Origin: Lachnospiraceae bacterium UBA7054
GTDB lineage: Bacteria; Bacillota; Clostridia; Lachnospirales; Lachnospiraceae
NCBI GenBank assembly: GCA_002492725.1
Contig: DLAF01000024.1
Span: 1-42,277, forward strand
Direction: 5' to 3'
Length of the DNA: 42,277 nt
Shown: piece after piece, positions 31,251 through 39,795 of the stretch
How the letters are laid out: each line of letters starts with the position of its first letter
How positions within the stretch are numbered: position 1 is the stretch's first letter
Translations under genes and position numbers: made by a program
Notes under the pieces: model-generated
Seen by the model: the letters and a program-made list of their open reading frames with translations, nothing else
What the model was told of the DNA's origin: nothing
Database searches by the model: none

Positions 31251-33260
31251 ATGATATACGCATTGGCAGGAAATCAGAACAGCGGCAAGACCACATTGTT
31301 TAACCAACTCACGGGATCGAACCAGCATGTGGGCAATTTTCCCGGCGTGACGGTAGATTCCAAGATGGGTGAGATCCGAGGGGAAAAGGGGAACGCAGTC
31401 GTGGATCTGCCGGGCATTTACTCGATCAGACCTTATACGAATGAGGAGATCGTGACCCGCAGCTTTATTTTACAGGAGAAGCCTGACGGGATCATCAATA
31501 TCGTGGATGCCACCAATATTGAGAGAAATCTTTATCTGACGCTGCAGCTTTTGGAGTTACATATTCCCATGGTGATCGCTCTCAATATGATGGACGAGGT
31601 GCGCGGCAACGGCGGTACGATCGATATCGCCAAGATGGAGGAGTCGCTCGGGGTACCCGTGGTGGCGATCAGCGCGGTAAAAAACGAGGGAATCGAGGAT
31701 TTGATCGGTGCGATCAGGGAGGTGGCATCACGGCGTATCTACCCCAAAGTGACGGACTTTTGTGAAAAGGGGCCGGTGCATCGCTGTATCCATGCAGTCA
31801 GCCATCAGGTGGAGGATCATGCGGAGCGGATCGGTATGTCGCCCCGTTTTGCAGCGACAAAGATTGTGGAAGGGGATACGGAAATCATAGAAAGATTGGC
31901 GCTGTCCGAAAATGAAATGGATCTGATGGAGCACAGCATCGTGGAGATGGAGCAGGACAGCGGGATGGACAGGAACGCCGCGCTTGCCGCCATGCGCTAT
32001 GATTTTATTGAGCGGATTTGCGGACAGGCAGTGATTAAATGCAGGGAGAGCAGAGAACATTTAAGAAGCATGAAAATAGACAGTGTGCTCACCCACAAGT
32101 ATTTTGCGATTCCCGTGTTTCTGCTGATCATGATGGCAGTATTTTATCTGACTTTCGGGTTGATCGGCAGCTTTTTAAGCGATCTTTTGAGTATGGGAAT
32201 TGACGCTTTGTCCGGGGTGACAGAGCGGGCACTTACCGATTACGGTATCAACCCGGTGGTGAAGAGTCTGGTGATCGACGGCATTTTTACGGGTGTGGGA
32301 AGTGTCTTAAGTTTCCTGCCCATCATTGTGATATTATTTTTCTTCTTATCGATTTTGGAAGATTCGGGCTATATGGCGCGGATTGCCTTTGTGATGGACA
32401 GACCGCTTCGAAAGATTGGCTTGTCTGGTAAGAGTTTCGTGTCCATGCTGATCGGGTTCGGATGCAGCGTGCCGGCGGTCATGTCTACGCGGACGCTCTC
32501 TTCGGAACGGGATAAGAAAATGACGATCATGCTGATTCCCTTTATCAGCTGCTCGGCAAAGATACCGATTTACGCACTCTTTGCGGCGGCATTTTTTGAG
32601 AGGAAAGCGGCGCTTGTGATGATGGGACTTTATGTGTTCGGTATTCTGGTCGGGCTGTTGTGCGCCCTGCTTTTGCGGAAAACGGTGTTTCGGGGCAGCT
32701 CTATGCCTTTTATGATGGAACTGCCCAATTACCGCTTCCCTTCCGCCAAAAGCGTATTGCTTTTGATGTGGGACAAGGCGAAGGATTTTGTGCAGCGCGC
32801 CTTTACGATCATCTTTTTGGCGACGCTGGCAATTTGGTTTTTGCAGACCTTTGACACAAGACTTAACGTGGTGACGGATTCCGGGCAGAGCCTGCTTGCC
32901 ATGATCGGAAAGCTGATTGCGCCGCTTTTTATTCCGCTGGGATTTGGGGACTGGCGGGCGGCTACCGCGCTGATCGGCGGTTTTACCGCAAAGGAGGCGG
33001 TGGTGAGTACGCTTGGCGTGCTGACGGGTTCTACCATGGCGAATTTGAGCGAAACGCTGGGGCAGATTTTTACCCCGGTTTCTGCTGTCAGTTTTCTGGT
33101 GTTCACCCTGCTCTATACGCCCTGCGTGGCGGCGGTGGCGACGATCAAGCGGGAGCTTGGCTCCGCGTTAAAGACGTTCGGCGTGGTGTGTATGCAGTGC
33201 GGCGTTGCGTGGATCGCAGCCTGCGTGGTGTACCGGATTCTGCAGCTTTTCGTTGCGTAA
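31251..33260 (+). CDS. feoB: Ferrous iron transporter B
   Basis: This 669-residue protein is the GTP-dependent iron(II) permease. The N-terminal G domain has G1 GNQNSGKTT (7-15), G2 NFPGVTVD, G3 DLPG and G4 NMMDE. A helical linker follows, and then the membrane part with the two Gate motifs: LIGFGCSVPAVMSTRTL and VSMLIG at about 390-410, and the later GGFTAKEAVVSTLGVL. Iron uptake is essential for an anaerobe rich in Fe-S enzymes. Length is within the small FeoB range. Confidence 0.96.
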   Translation: MIYALAGNQNSGKTTLFNQLTGSNQHVGNFPGVTVDSKMGEIRGEKGNAVVDLPGIYSIRPYTNEEIVTRSFILQEKPDGIINIVDATNIERNLYLTLQLLELHIPMVIALNMMDEVRGNGGTIDIAKMEESLGVPVVAISAVKNEGIEDLIGAIREVASRRIYPKVTDFCEKGPVHRCIHAVSHQVEDHAERIGMSPRFAATKIVEGDTEIIERLALSENEMDLMEHSIVEMEQDSGMDRNAALAAMRYDFIERICGQAVIKCRESREHLRSMKIDSVLTHKYFAIPVFLLIMMAVFYLTFGLIGSFLSDLLSMGIDALSGVTERALTDYGINPVVKSLVIDGIFTGVGSVLSFLPIIVILFFFLSILEDSGYMARIAFVMDRPLRKIGLSGKSFVSMLIGFGCSVPAVMSTRTLSSERDKKMTIMLIPFISCSAKIPIYALFAAAFFERKAALVMMGLYVFGILVGLLCALLLRKTVFRGSSMPFMMELPNYRFPSAKSVLLLMWDKAKDFVQRAFTIIFLATLAIWFLQTFDTRLNVVTDSGQSLLAMIGKLIAPLFIPLGFGDWRAATALIGGFTAKEAVVSTLGVLTGSTMANLSETLGQIFTPVSAVSFLVFTLLYTPCVAAVATIKRELGSALKTFGVVCMQCGVAWIAACVVYRILQLFVA

Positions 33261-33309
33261 GAAAGGGTGATGGCGGTTTGCCTTGCGTGAAAGAAAGATA
33301 GGATAGGGC

Positions 33310-33338
33310 TTGCATTTCCGGGAAGAATGTAGTAGGAT
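33310..33338 (+). promoter_or_regulatory. Promoter of the amylase gene
   Basis: TTGCAT (33310-33315) and TAGGAT (33333-33338) are spaced 17 bases; transcription would start near 33345, at the edge of the 18-bp palindrome. Confidence 0.55.
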
Positions 33339-33345
33339 GAGAGCA

Positions 33346-33363
33346 AAGGAAAACGTTTTCCTT
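33346..33363. promoter_or_regulatory. LacI-family-type operator palindrome
   Basis: AAGGAAAACGTTTTCCTT is an 18-bp perfect palindrome with a central CG, the design bound by LacI/GalR-family regulators such as CcpA or MalR. It begins about 8 bases after the -10 box, so a bound repressor would block initiation. No LacI-type gene is in the window. Confidence 0.75.
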
Positions 33364-33411
33364 ACGCAGCGGGGAAGGAAGCTTACTATCTGTCATTTGG
33401 GGAGGTATCTT

Positions 33412-35175
33412 ATGGATTTTAACGCGGTGTATCACAGGGCAAACGACAACTATTGCTATCCTCTGGACGAGGAACAGCTCGTCATCAATATCAGGACAGG
33501 GTACGATGTAAAATACGTGAATCTGATCCATGGAGATCCGTTCAAATCAGGTATCCTGGGAGGTGGTGAGAGCTGGGACGGGGAGGCACTGAATATCCCG
33601 TTTAAGAAACGGTTAAAAAATCAGCTCTGGTGGACTACGACCATCAGGCCGGAATTTAAGCGCCTAAAATATTATTTTGAGCTGCAGACGGAGAACGAGA
33701 GATGGTTTTACTTTGAGGATGGTTTTGTCTCCGAGGCGCAGATGGCGCTTGCGGGCAGGAGCAGACAGTGCTTTATCATGCCCTGGATGAATCCGGCGGA
33801 TATTCCCGTGACCCCGGCCTGGGTAAATGATACCATCTGGTATCAGATTTTCCCGGAGCGCTTTTGCAACGGTGACCCGTCCAATGATCCGGAAGGGACG
33901 CTGCCGTGGCGGACAAAGGGTTCTGTCACCAATCAGGAGTTTTTTGGAGGCGATCTGCAGGGTATCATTAATAAGCTGGACTATATCAGGGATCTTGGTG
34001 TGTCGGGGCTTTATTTAACACCGATCAATGAAGCTCCCAGTTCTCATAAATATGACACCACGGATTACACAAAGATCGACCCGCACTTCGGCTCCGAGGA
34101 GACTATGAAGACGCTGGTGAAAGAAGCCCATGACAGGGGAATCCGCGTGATGCTCGACGGCGTATTTAATCATTCCGGGCAGTATTTTGCGCCCTGGCTT
34201 GACGTGAAGGAGAAGGGGCCGCAGTCGCAATATTATGACTGGTTTATGGTGAACGAGTGGCCGTTTAGGGAGGGCGACAACGCCTGGGAAAAGCGATATT
34301 ACACCTTTGCATTTTTTGACAATATGCCAAAACTAAACACTAACAATCCCAAGGTGCGGGACTACCTGATCGGTGTCTGCGAAAACTGGGTCAAAAACTA
34401 CGGTGTGGACGGCATTCGTCTGGATGTGGCAAACGAAGTTTCGCATGCTTTCTGTAAGGAGCTGAGAAAGCGTTTAAAAGCCATCAATCCTGACATTTAC
34501 ATTTTGGGTGAGATCTGGCACGACGCCATGCCGTGGCTTCGGGGAGATGAGTTTGATTCCGTGATGAACTATCCGTTGGGGGAGAGCATCAAGGATTTTT
34601 GGATTGATAAGAGCCTCACAAACGAGGACTTTGAGTATACCATTAACCGCTGTTACACACGCTATATGCAGCAGACGAATGACGTGCTCTTTAATCTGTT
34701 GGATTCTCACGATACGAAGCGGCTTCGAAGCGACGTGAAGAATCTGGACGAATATTTCCAGCAGCTTGCCGTGCTCTTTGCCATGCCGGGATCGCCCTGC
34801 ATCTACTACGGCACGGAGATTGCCATGGAGGGCGGGCACGACCCGGACTGCCGCCGCTGTATGCCGTGGGAGGAAATCGACGGCGGTGTCTACAACGAGC
34901 GGATGGATATTATCAAAAGCCTTTTGCATCTGCGAAAGGAAGAACCGCTGCTGCGGAACAGGGATTTTCATTTTCCAAATAAGATCAACCGTCCCAGAGT
35001 CATTGAATTCAATAAGATGGGATGGGTGGACAACTATGTGGAGGTCATTATCAACTGCGAGGAGGAAGATATCGAGATTCCCAGAGAGGGCGAAATCCTT
35101 TTTTCCAGACATTATATTGACAACACGCTGCTGCGCAACGGTATTTTGATTCGGCGGCAGAGAAATCAGGCGTGA
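33412..35175 (+). CDS. GH13 alpha-amylase / neopullulanase-type enzyme
   Basis: The ATG at 33412 has GGGGAGG 6 bases before it; the longer frame to 33310 crosses the promoter and operator. The 587-residue enzyme has an N-terminal CBM34-like domain (about 1-130) and a TIM barrel with conserved LDGVFNH (248-254), GIRLDVANE with nucleophile Asp338, GEIWH with acid/base Glu367, and LLDSHDTKR with Asp434. This pattern is of GH13 subfamily 20 (cyclomaltodextrinase, neopullulanase, maltogenic amylase). No signal peptide, so it acts on imported maltodextrins. The upstream LacI-type palindrome fits maltose control. Confidence 0.93.
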   Translation: MDFNAVYHRANDNYCYPLDEEQLVINIRTGYDVKYVNLIHGDPFKSGILGGGESWDGEALNIPFKKRLKNQLWWTTTIRPEFKRLKYYFELQTENERWFYFEDGFVSEAQMALAGRSRQCFIMPWMNPADIPVTPAWVNDTIWYQIFPERFCNGDPSNDPEGTLPWRTKGSVTNQEFFGGDLQGIINKLDYIRDLGVSGLYLTPINEAPSSHKYDTTDYTKIDPHFGSEETMKTLVKEAHDRGIRVMLDGVFNHSGQYFAPWLDVKEKGPQSQYYDWFMVNEWPFREGDNAWEKRYYTFAFFDNMPKLNTNNPKVRDYLIGVCENWVKNYGVDGIRLDVANEVSHAFCKELRKRLKAINPDIYILGEIWHDAMPWLRGDEFDSVMNYPLGESIKDFWIDKSLTNEDFEYTINRCYTRYMQQTNDVLFNLLDSHDTKRLRSDVKNLDEYFQQLAVLFAMPGSPCIYYGTEIAMEGGHDPDCRRCMPWEEIDGGVYNERMDIIKSLLHLRKEEPLLRNRDFHFPNKINRPRVIEFNKMGWVDNYVEVIINCEEEDIEIPREGEILFSRHYIDNTLLRNGILIRRQRNQA

Positions 35176-35258
35176 AGTGAAGCGGGGAGAGATAGAAAAA
35201 GGAAATTAATACAAACGAATGAACCGGGAAAATTGAAAAGACAAGGGGAGAAAAAGTG

Positions 35259-36308
35259 ATGAATCAGTTTAGGCTGCCGGGCTGCCTGATTATTGAAGAA
35301 GGTGCCTGCGAACGTTTGAATGAAATTTTGGCGGACTGTATTCCGGGAATCGAAAAAAAGAAGATTGTCATTGCCACGGAGGAAGCGCTGATTCCGATTA
35401 TGAAACCCTATCTGGAGGAGATGAAACGGGATCTTCCAAAGAGCGAGGTTTATCTGATAGAGGAAAACAGCTTTCAGGAAGCGATGGAGCTGGCGAAACA
35501 TATTTGTATGGAAGACATAGAGGTCATCATTGGCGTGGGCGGCGGCAAGGTACTTGACGTGGCGAAATACGCCGGTTTTGTGGGGAAAATCCCCTATATT
35601 TGCGTGCCCACGACGCTGAGTAACGACAGCCTCTCCTCCCCCGTTTCGGTGTTAGGGACCGAGGGGGATGCCAGAAAGACCTTAAAGTGTGCGATTCCCG
35701 CGGCAATCGTGGTGGACGTGAATGTTGTCATGGGCGCGCCGCTTTCCCAGCTGCAGTCGGGGATCGGCGATACCATTAGTAAGTATACGGCTCTCTATGA
35801 TTGGAAGCTGGATGCCGCCTACAGGAAGGAACGGGTGGATGATTTTTCCTATCTGATTTCCGATATGGCGCTGTCCTCCCTGTGTTACAATGAAGAAAAA
35901 TCGCTAAAGAGTAAAGAATTTATCAAAATACTGACGCAATCGCTGGTGCTGGGCGGGCTGGCCATGGAGATTGCGGGTAATTCCAGACCCTGCAGCGGTT
36001 CGGAGCATTTGTTCTGCCATTCTCTGGAAGAAAATCATCAGGAGATACAGATTTCCCACGGAATGGCGGTGGCGCTCGGGAGTCTGGTAAGCTGCCGCCT
36101 GCAGGGGCGGGATGTGGCGCGTCTGGAAAAGGTTCTAAGCGCCTATCATATGGACATGGATCCCATGAACTGGGGAATCACGAAGGAAATTTTCACGGAT
36201 GCCTGGCTTAAGGCGGCGGACACCAGAAAGGACAGGCATACGGTGTTAAATGAGGTGGAACTGACGGAAGAACTTTTGGGGCAGATTTATAGGGAACTGC
36301 GAAAGTAA
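35259..36308 (+). CDS. sn-glycerol-1-phosphate dehydrogenase-like (Fe-ADH_2 family)
   Basis: The ATG at 35259 (MNQFRLPGCLIIEEG) overlaps an in-frame GTG at 35256; GGGGAG precedes both. The 349-residue enzyme has the NAD-binding GVGGGKVLDVAKY, then PTTLSNDSLSSPVSVL, and metal ligands in SGIGDTISKYTA, GSEHLFCHSLE and SHGMAVALG. The family reduces dihydroxyacetone phosphate to glycerol-1-phosphate, or related polyol substrates. The C-terminal 47 codons (36165-36308) have a diverged second copy at 37170-37313, beyond the toxin-antitoxin pair. Exact substrate is not settled. Confidence 0.8.
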   Translation: MNQFRLPGCLIIEEGACERLNEILADCIPGIEKKKIVIATEEALIPIMKPYLEEMKRDLPKSEVYLIEENSFQEAMELAKHICMEDIEVIIGVGGGKVLDVAKYAGFVGKIPYICVPTTLSNDSLSSPVSVLGTEGDARKTLKCAIPAAIVVDVNVVMGAPLSQLQSGIGDTISKYTALYDWKLDAAYRKERVDDFSYLISDMALSSLCYNEEKSLKSKEFIKILTQSLVLGGLAMEIAGNSRPCSGSEHLFCHSLEENHQEIQISHGMAVALGSLVSCRLQGRDVARLEKVLSAYHMDMDPMNWGITKEIFTDAWLKAADTRKDRHTVLNEVELTEELLGQIYRELRK

Positions 36309-36365
36309 AGGGATGAATTACCATGGTTCTTGGAAAATGAATGAGCAGGTATTGTTGAAAGCCTG

Positions 36366-36394
36366 TTGACTTTTGACTATGAATTAGGTAAACT
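36366..36394 (+). promoter_or_regulatory. Promoter of the toxin-antitoxin operon
   Basis: TTGACT (36366-36371) and TAAACT (36389-36394) are spaced 17 bases. Downstream AT-rich words CAATTCAAATTG and TTCAAATTGTAATTGAA form overlapping inverted repeats before the ATG, likely autoregulatory operator sites. Confidence 0.6.
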
Positions 36395-36463
36395 ATTCAT
36401 ATAAAACAATTCAAATTGTAATTGAAAAGTAGTTAAGATGTAGTTAAAAAGGAAGAGGTCAGT

Positions 36464-36766
36464 ATGGCAGAACAGGTTTTGAACCAATTTCGTTCAGATA
36501 AAACCTTAAGAGAAGACTGTATAGCTATTTATGAAGCGATGGGAATGGATTTAAACACAGCGTTTCGTATGTTTATGGAGCGTACCCGCATGGTAAGGGG
36601 ACTTCCATTTCCGGCAGTACTTCCCGAAACACGAATGACCAGAGAAGAAGCAAAAAGCGTAATTGATGATATACGGGCAGAAGCGGCAAATCTTCCGGAA
36701 ATGACGCTGGATGAAATCAATGCGGAAATCAATGCAGCGAGGGCGGAAAGGAAAGCAGGAAGATAA
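36464..36766 (+). CDS. RelB/DinJ-family antitoxin
   Basis: This 100-residue protein has the RelB/DinJ N-terminal ribbon-helix-helix: VLNQFRSDKTLREDCIAIYEAMGMDLNTAFRMFMERTR, then RGLPFPAVLPETRM. The acidic C-terminal helix (EEAKSVIDDIRAEAANLP and later) would bind the toxin. An AGAGG site precedes the ATG. Its TAA overlaps the toxin ATG by one base (TAATG). RelB-type antitoxins usually pair with RelE or YafQ-type toxins; here the partner is a PIN protein. Confidence 0.85.
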   Translation: MAEQVLNQFRSDKTLREDCIAIYEAMGMDLNTAFRMFMERTRMVRGLPFPAVLPETRMTREEAKSVIDDIRAEAANLPEMTLDEINAEINAARAERKAGR

Positions 36767-37173
36767 TGTGTTATGCGGTATTTGATACCAACGTATTGAT
36801 ATCTTCTCTATTAACGAAACGAACGGATACGGCTACTGCCAGAGTAGTAGACGCTATATCTTCAGGTGATATTGTTCCGCTTTATAATCAGGAGATTTTA
36901 GATGAGTATAAGGAAGTTCTTCATAGGGAAAAATTTTCGTTCAGCGAGGAACGGATTCAAAAAATATTGCTGATGATCCGTCAATTCGGTTTGGCGGTCA
37001 ATCCAAGTCCTACAGGGGAAATTCTCGTGGATATGGACGACCTTGTTTTTTATGAAATTGTAATGGAAAAGAGAGATGATAACGCTTACTTGATTACGGG
37101 AAATGTTCGCCATTTTCCAAAACGAGATTTTATTGTTACACCATCGGAAATGATAGAAATTCTTTATAAATGA
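36766..37173 (+). CDS. PIN-domain ribonuclease toxin
   Basis: This 135-residue protein begins MCYAVFDTNVLISSLL with the first catalytic Asp7, then LYNQEILDEYKEVLHREKF with an acidic residue, and late VDMDDLVFYEIVMEKRDDNAYLITGNVRHFP with the further Asp ligands. PIN toxins are metal-dependent ribonucleases that cut tRNA, rRNA or mRNA. The COG1569-like layout fits. It is translationally coupled to the RelB-like antitoxin. Its stop codon lies inside the duplicated dehydrogenase 3' end: the toxin TGA (37171-37173) shares the bases that read ATGAACTGGGG in the duplication. Confidence 0.82.
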   Translation: MCYAVFDTNVLISSLLTKRTDTATARVVDAISSGDIVPLYNQEILDEYKEVLHREKFSFSEERIQKILLMIRQFGLAVNPSPTGEILVDMDDLVFYEIVMEKRDDNAYLITGNVRHFPKRDFIVTPSEMIEILYK

Positions 37174-37313
37174 ACTGGGGGATTACGAAGGAAATTTTTA
37201 CGGATGCCTGGATGCGGGCGGCAGACACCCGAAAGGACAGGCATACGGTGCTAAACGTGATAACGCTCACAAAGGAGCTGCTTGACGGAATCTATGACGA
37301 AATGCGTAAGTAA
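37170..37313 (+). pseudogene. Displaced 3' end of the dehydrogenase gene
   Basis: These 144 bases encode 47 residues from MNWGITKEIFTDAW to the stop, with 37 of 47 identical to the last 47 residues of the intact dehydrogenase (36165-36308) and the same length. The rest of the gene is absent. It starts exactly at the toxin stop and is followed by a terminator that the intact copy lacks. It looks like the original 3' end, cut off by insertion of the toxin-antitoxin module. Confidence 0.88.
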
Positions 37314-37321
37314 AAGAAATG

Positions 37322-37352
37322 AAAGACCAACAGAAGCTCTGCTGGTCTTTTA
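37322..37352. terminator. Bidirectional rho-independent terminator
   Basis: AGACCAACA and TGCTGGTCT form a 9-bp stem with one mismatch around GAAGCTC, with A residues before and TTTTAT after. It serves the displaced dehydrogenase end and the convergent XRE gene. Confidence 0.8.
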
Positions 37353-37360
37353 TAATGGCA

Positions 37361-37573
37361 CTATTTTTGATCGGAACGCCCAACTAAATAATCAATGGAG
37401 CAGTTATAGAAATCTGCCAATTTCATTAAAATATCTATTGGAAAATCTCGAACACCTCGTTCGTATCGCGAATATACATCTCTATGCAAATTAAGAGTCG
37501 AAGATAATTCTTTTATCGTAATGTCATGGTCAATTCGCATATCTTGAATACGTTGAAATTTCAATGAGTACAC
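37361..37573 (-). CDS. Small XRE-family regulator
   Basis: The product is a single Cro/CI-type domain: LKFQRIQDMRIDHDITIKELSSTLNLHRDVYSRYERGVRDFPIDILMKLADFYNCSIDYLVGRSD in outline, given here by its ends. The start is unusual: GTG at 37573 or TTG at 37564, both near AAAGGGCAGG; the frame upstream to 37633 lacks support. About 70 residues with the GTG start. It is convergent with the displaced dehydrogenase end and divergent from the next hypothetical gene. Confidence 0.7.
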   Translation of the reverse strand: MYSLKFQRIQDMRIDHDITIKELSSTLNLHRDVYSRYERGVRDFPIDILMKLADFYNCSIDYLVGRSDQK

Positions 37574-37689
37574 CTGCCCTTTTTGTTTTTTATAGACAAA
37601 GTATACAGAGAATGTTATAATTCTAATGCACAATAAGACTATTTGGTCTTATTGGTAATATATATATGCAAATAACGAGGAGGATATGA

Positions 37690-38028
37690 ATGATTACAGA
37701 AGATTTCAAACCGGGATGGATTCGAGAACTGAACGAGGTTAGCAAGAAGTTGCAAAATATTACTGTCAAAATTCCATCATCAGAGGAACAGAAGAAGGCA
37801 AAGAGTATCATTGAACAAATACTTCCCCCGGAAGAAGGGCAGGTAACTATGGAATATGTCCGACATGTACTAATAGCGCTTGCATATGCAGAGACACATT
37901 TTCGATGTTCTATGCTTGATGATATTAAGGAAGACAAGAAAATCGATATTCAAAAATGCAGGATGGGGAAGGGGTTATGGAAACGAGTGTTTTTTCAAAA
38001 AATATGTCTCATAAAGGGTATAAAATAA
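37690..38028 (+). CDS. Hypothetical protein
   Basis: An AGGAGGATATGA-type site precedes the ATG at 37690. The 112-residue product begins MITEDFKPGWIRELNEVSKKLQ and is charged and helical, without membrane segments. The last 25 residues (from about KCRMGKG) are encoded in bases shared with the start of the next gene in another frame, and they are basic, unlike the rest. The native end may lie near residue 90, with the tail created by a junction. No family recognised. Confidence 0.45.
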   Translation: MITEDFKPGWIRELNEVSKKLQNITVKIPSSEEQKKAKSIIEQILPPEEGQVTMEYVRHVLIALAYAETHFRCSMLDDIKEDKKIDIQKCRMGKGLWKRVFFQKICLIKGIK

Positions 38029-39443
38029 CGCTTTCTACAGAGGAAAACGAGAATAAAAAGGACAAACATTTAGAAGTAAAAATCACCAATCACGAGACAG
38101 GAGAATCTCAGACACTTCCCATAGGGGATAAAGTAAAATTGAAGGGTAATTACAGTGCAGAACTTGACATTGATAAAATAGTGATTGGGGCACAGGCGGA
38201 TTACAAGCTCTTGGGTGGTGTGCAATATGCGGATGTTGCTGTGGATATAGACAGTACATTGAAAGGGAAAATAAAAGCGGAGGAGGAAGTAAAACTGCCG
38301 TTGTATAAAACCCCAGCGCCAATTCCATTAGTGAGCGGAGTTGCGGGTGTCAACATACAACTTTTCTTAGTCTTTTCTGTAGAAGGCACGATTTCAATCG
38401 AAGCAGAGCTGCCGGTGGGCGTATCTGTAACATATGAAAAGGATAAAGGCTTAAGGCGTCAAGAGCATAAACTGCAGATTGAAGATCCGCGGCTTAAAGC
38501 AAATTGTGAGGCGGACGCGATGTTCCGCTTTGAGCCAATATTAGTTGCGCTGGGTTTGGGGAATATCATTGATGTGGAAGCCGATGTGGGAATGACGGCA
38601 AGCGCAGAAATCGTTACCCATCAAAATTCGCAGATCTGTGCGGAAACAGAGATATGCTTTCCTGTGCTTACGATTTCGGTGGGTGGAGATGATGATACAG
38701 AGACACTGATTGATAAGCTGGGATGGTCGGCGGAGTGGAAAATCATTAAGCCGGAGAATGCGCCGGTACATATCAATACGCATTTTGAACTTTTACCGGA
38801 TGGGACTGAGCAGTTTGTGGAGGCGTGTACTTATCAGGAAGGGAAAGAGGAAGAAGACGAAAAGGAAGAAGAACCTGAGGAAGCGGCAGGAGATATAGGG
38901 CGGCAACCGGAGGATGCTTCACTCCATACTTACTATACGCAGAACAGTGACACAAAATTTGCGTTTGATTATCCGTATGGATGGTCGCTTGACGCGGAGG
39001 AGAGCGAGTCTTTGTCCAACGGCTTCAAGGAAGCGGTGGTATTCAAAAATGACAGAGGTGTTCTTTTGCAATACTGGGAGCAAAAGGACAATTATCTTTT
39101 AGGAGGAAGGGGGAATTTCCTAAATGGAGTCGAGGTGACGAAAACTGCTGATTCTTCGCTTGATGGTTTTATCGTTGGAAAAATAAAATGTATTTCTGAG
39201 GTGGACTATCCTTCCGGAGAGGAACTGCCGCTGGAGGATGGTTCTGAGATGTATGCGGTGATACCGAAAGAAGATGTGGGAACGAATTATTATGGGGGAG
39301 CATACTTTGCGGATTATCTTTCATTTGCATACGGAGAATCGACCTATTACTTTTCTGCAAGCGCACCATATAATGAGAGTTTGACCGAGGAGGAGGAAAA
39401 AGAAGTCATTGCAATCCTGTCGAGTTTCAGGGAAGTGCAGTAA
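37977..39443 (+). CDS. Large beta-rich surface-type protein lacking a signal peptide
   Basis: The start is uncertain: ATG 37977 (METSVFSKN) follows GGGGAAGGGG, while ATG 37956 is an alternative. The 488-residue product is rich in beta-strand patterns (GYKITLS, KLKGNYSAELDIDKIVIGAQADYKLLGG). An acidic linker (KEEEDEKEEEPEEAAG, about 295-310) leads to a PsbP-like domain with FAFDYPYGWSLDAEE and final ILSSFREVQ. The body looks like the C-terminal part of a larger secreted Lachnospiraceae protein, but there is no signal peptide, so the 5' part appears replaced. The frame reads in register past its stop into a linker of the SH3 remnant. Confidence 0.55.
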   Translation: METSVFSKNMSHKGYKITLSTEENENKKDKHLEVKITNHETGESQTLPIGDKVKLKGNYSAELDIDKIVIGAQADYKLLGGVQYADVAVDIDSTLKGKIKAEEEVKLPLYKTPAPIPLVSGVAGVNIQLFLVFSVEGTISIEAELPVGVSVTYEKDKGLRRQEHKLQIEDPRLKANCEADAMFRFEPILVALGLGNIIDVEADVGMTASAEIVTHQNSQICAETEICFPVLTISVGGDDDTETLIDKLGWSAEWKIIKPENAPVHINTHFELLPDGTEQFVEACTYQEGKEEEDEKEEEPEEAAGDIGRQPEDASLHTYYTQNSDTKFAFDYPYGWSLDAEESESLSNGFKEAVVFKNDRGVLLQYWEQKDNYLLGGRGNFLNGVEVTKTADSSLDGFIVGKIKCISEVDYPSGEELPLEDGSEMYAVIPKEDVGTNYYGGAYFADYLSFAYGESTYYFSASAPYNESLTEEEEKEVIAILSSFREVQ

Positions 39444-39730
39444 CAGACAAAAAAGAAAGATACAAAAAGGAAAATAAAGTTATATGAAGAAGCGGAAACG
39501 CCTGAGGAGCCGGCAGATAGCAATGAGACGCTGCGTCTACCGAGACAACAGGTATGGTGACGGTCAAGGAAAACGTCAGAATCAGGAGCGGAGCGAGCGA
39601 AACTTCAGAGAAGCTGGCGACGGCTTATGCCGGCGATAAGTTGGAGGTAATTATGAAACAAGCCGACGGCTGGACGAAGATCAAGTATAAGGGCAAGACC
39701 GCGTATGTGAAGTCGGATTACGTGGAGTAG
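39444..39730 (+). pseudogene. Frameshifted linker plus bacterial SH3 domain
   Basis: In the frame of the preceding gene, the codons after its TAA read a Lys-rich stretch and then YEEAETPEEPADSNE. One base over, from about 39527, the frame continues DAASTETTGMVTV and an SH3 type 3 domain (VRIRSGASETSEKLATAYAG, WTKIKYKGKTAYVKSDYVE) to TAG at 39730. A stop and a frameshift near 39524 thus separate an SH3 tail from the surface protein. SH3b domains bind cell walls. A 58-codon frame from ATG 39554 could still make the domain alone. Confidence 0.7.
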
Positions 39731-39795
39731 GCTGCAAATGCTGTCGTTGCCATCTACGCAGCGAAGTCAAGCCGGATTTCAGAATTGTTGTTACA

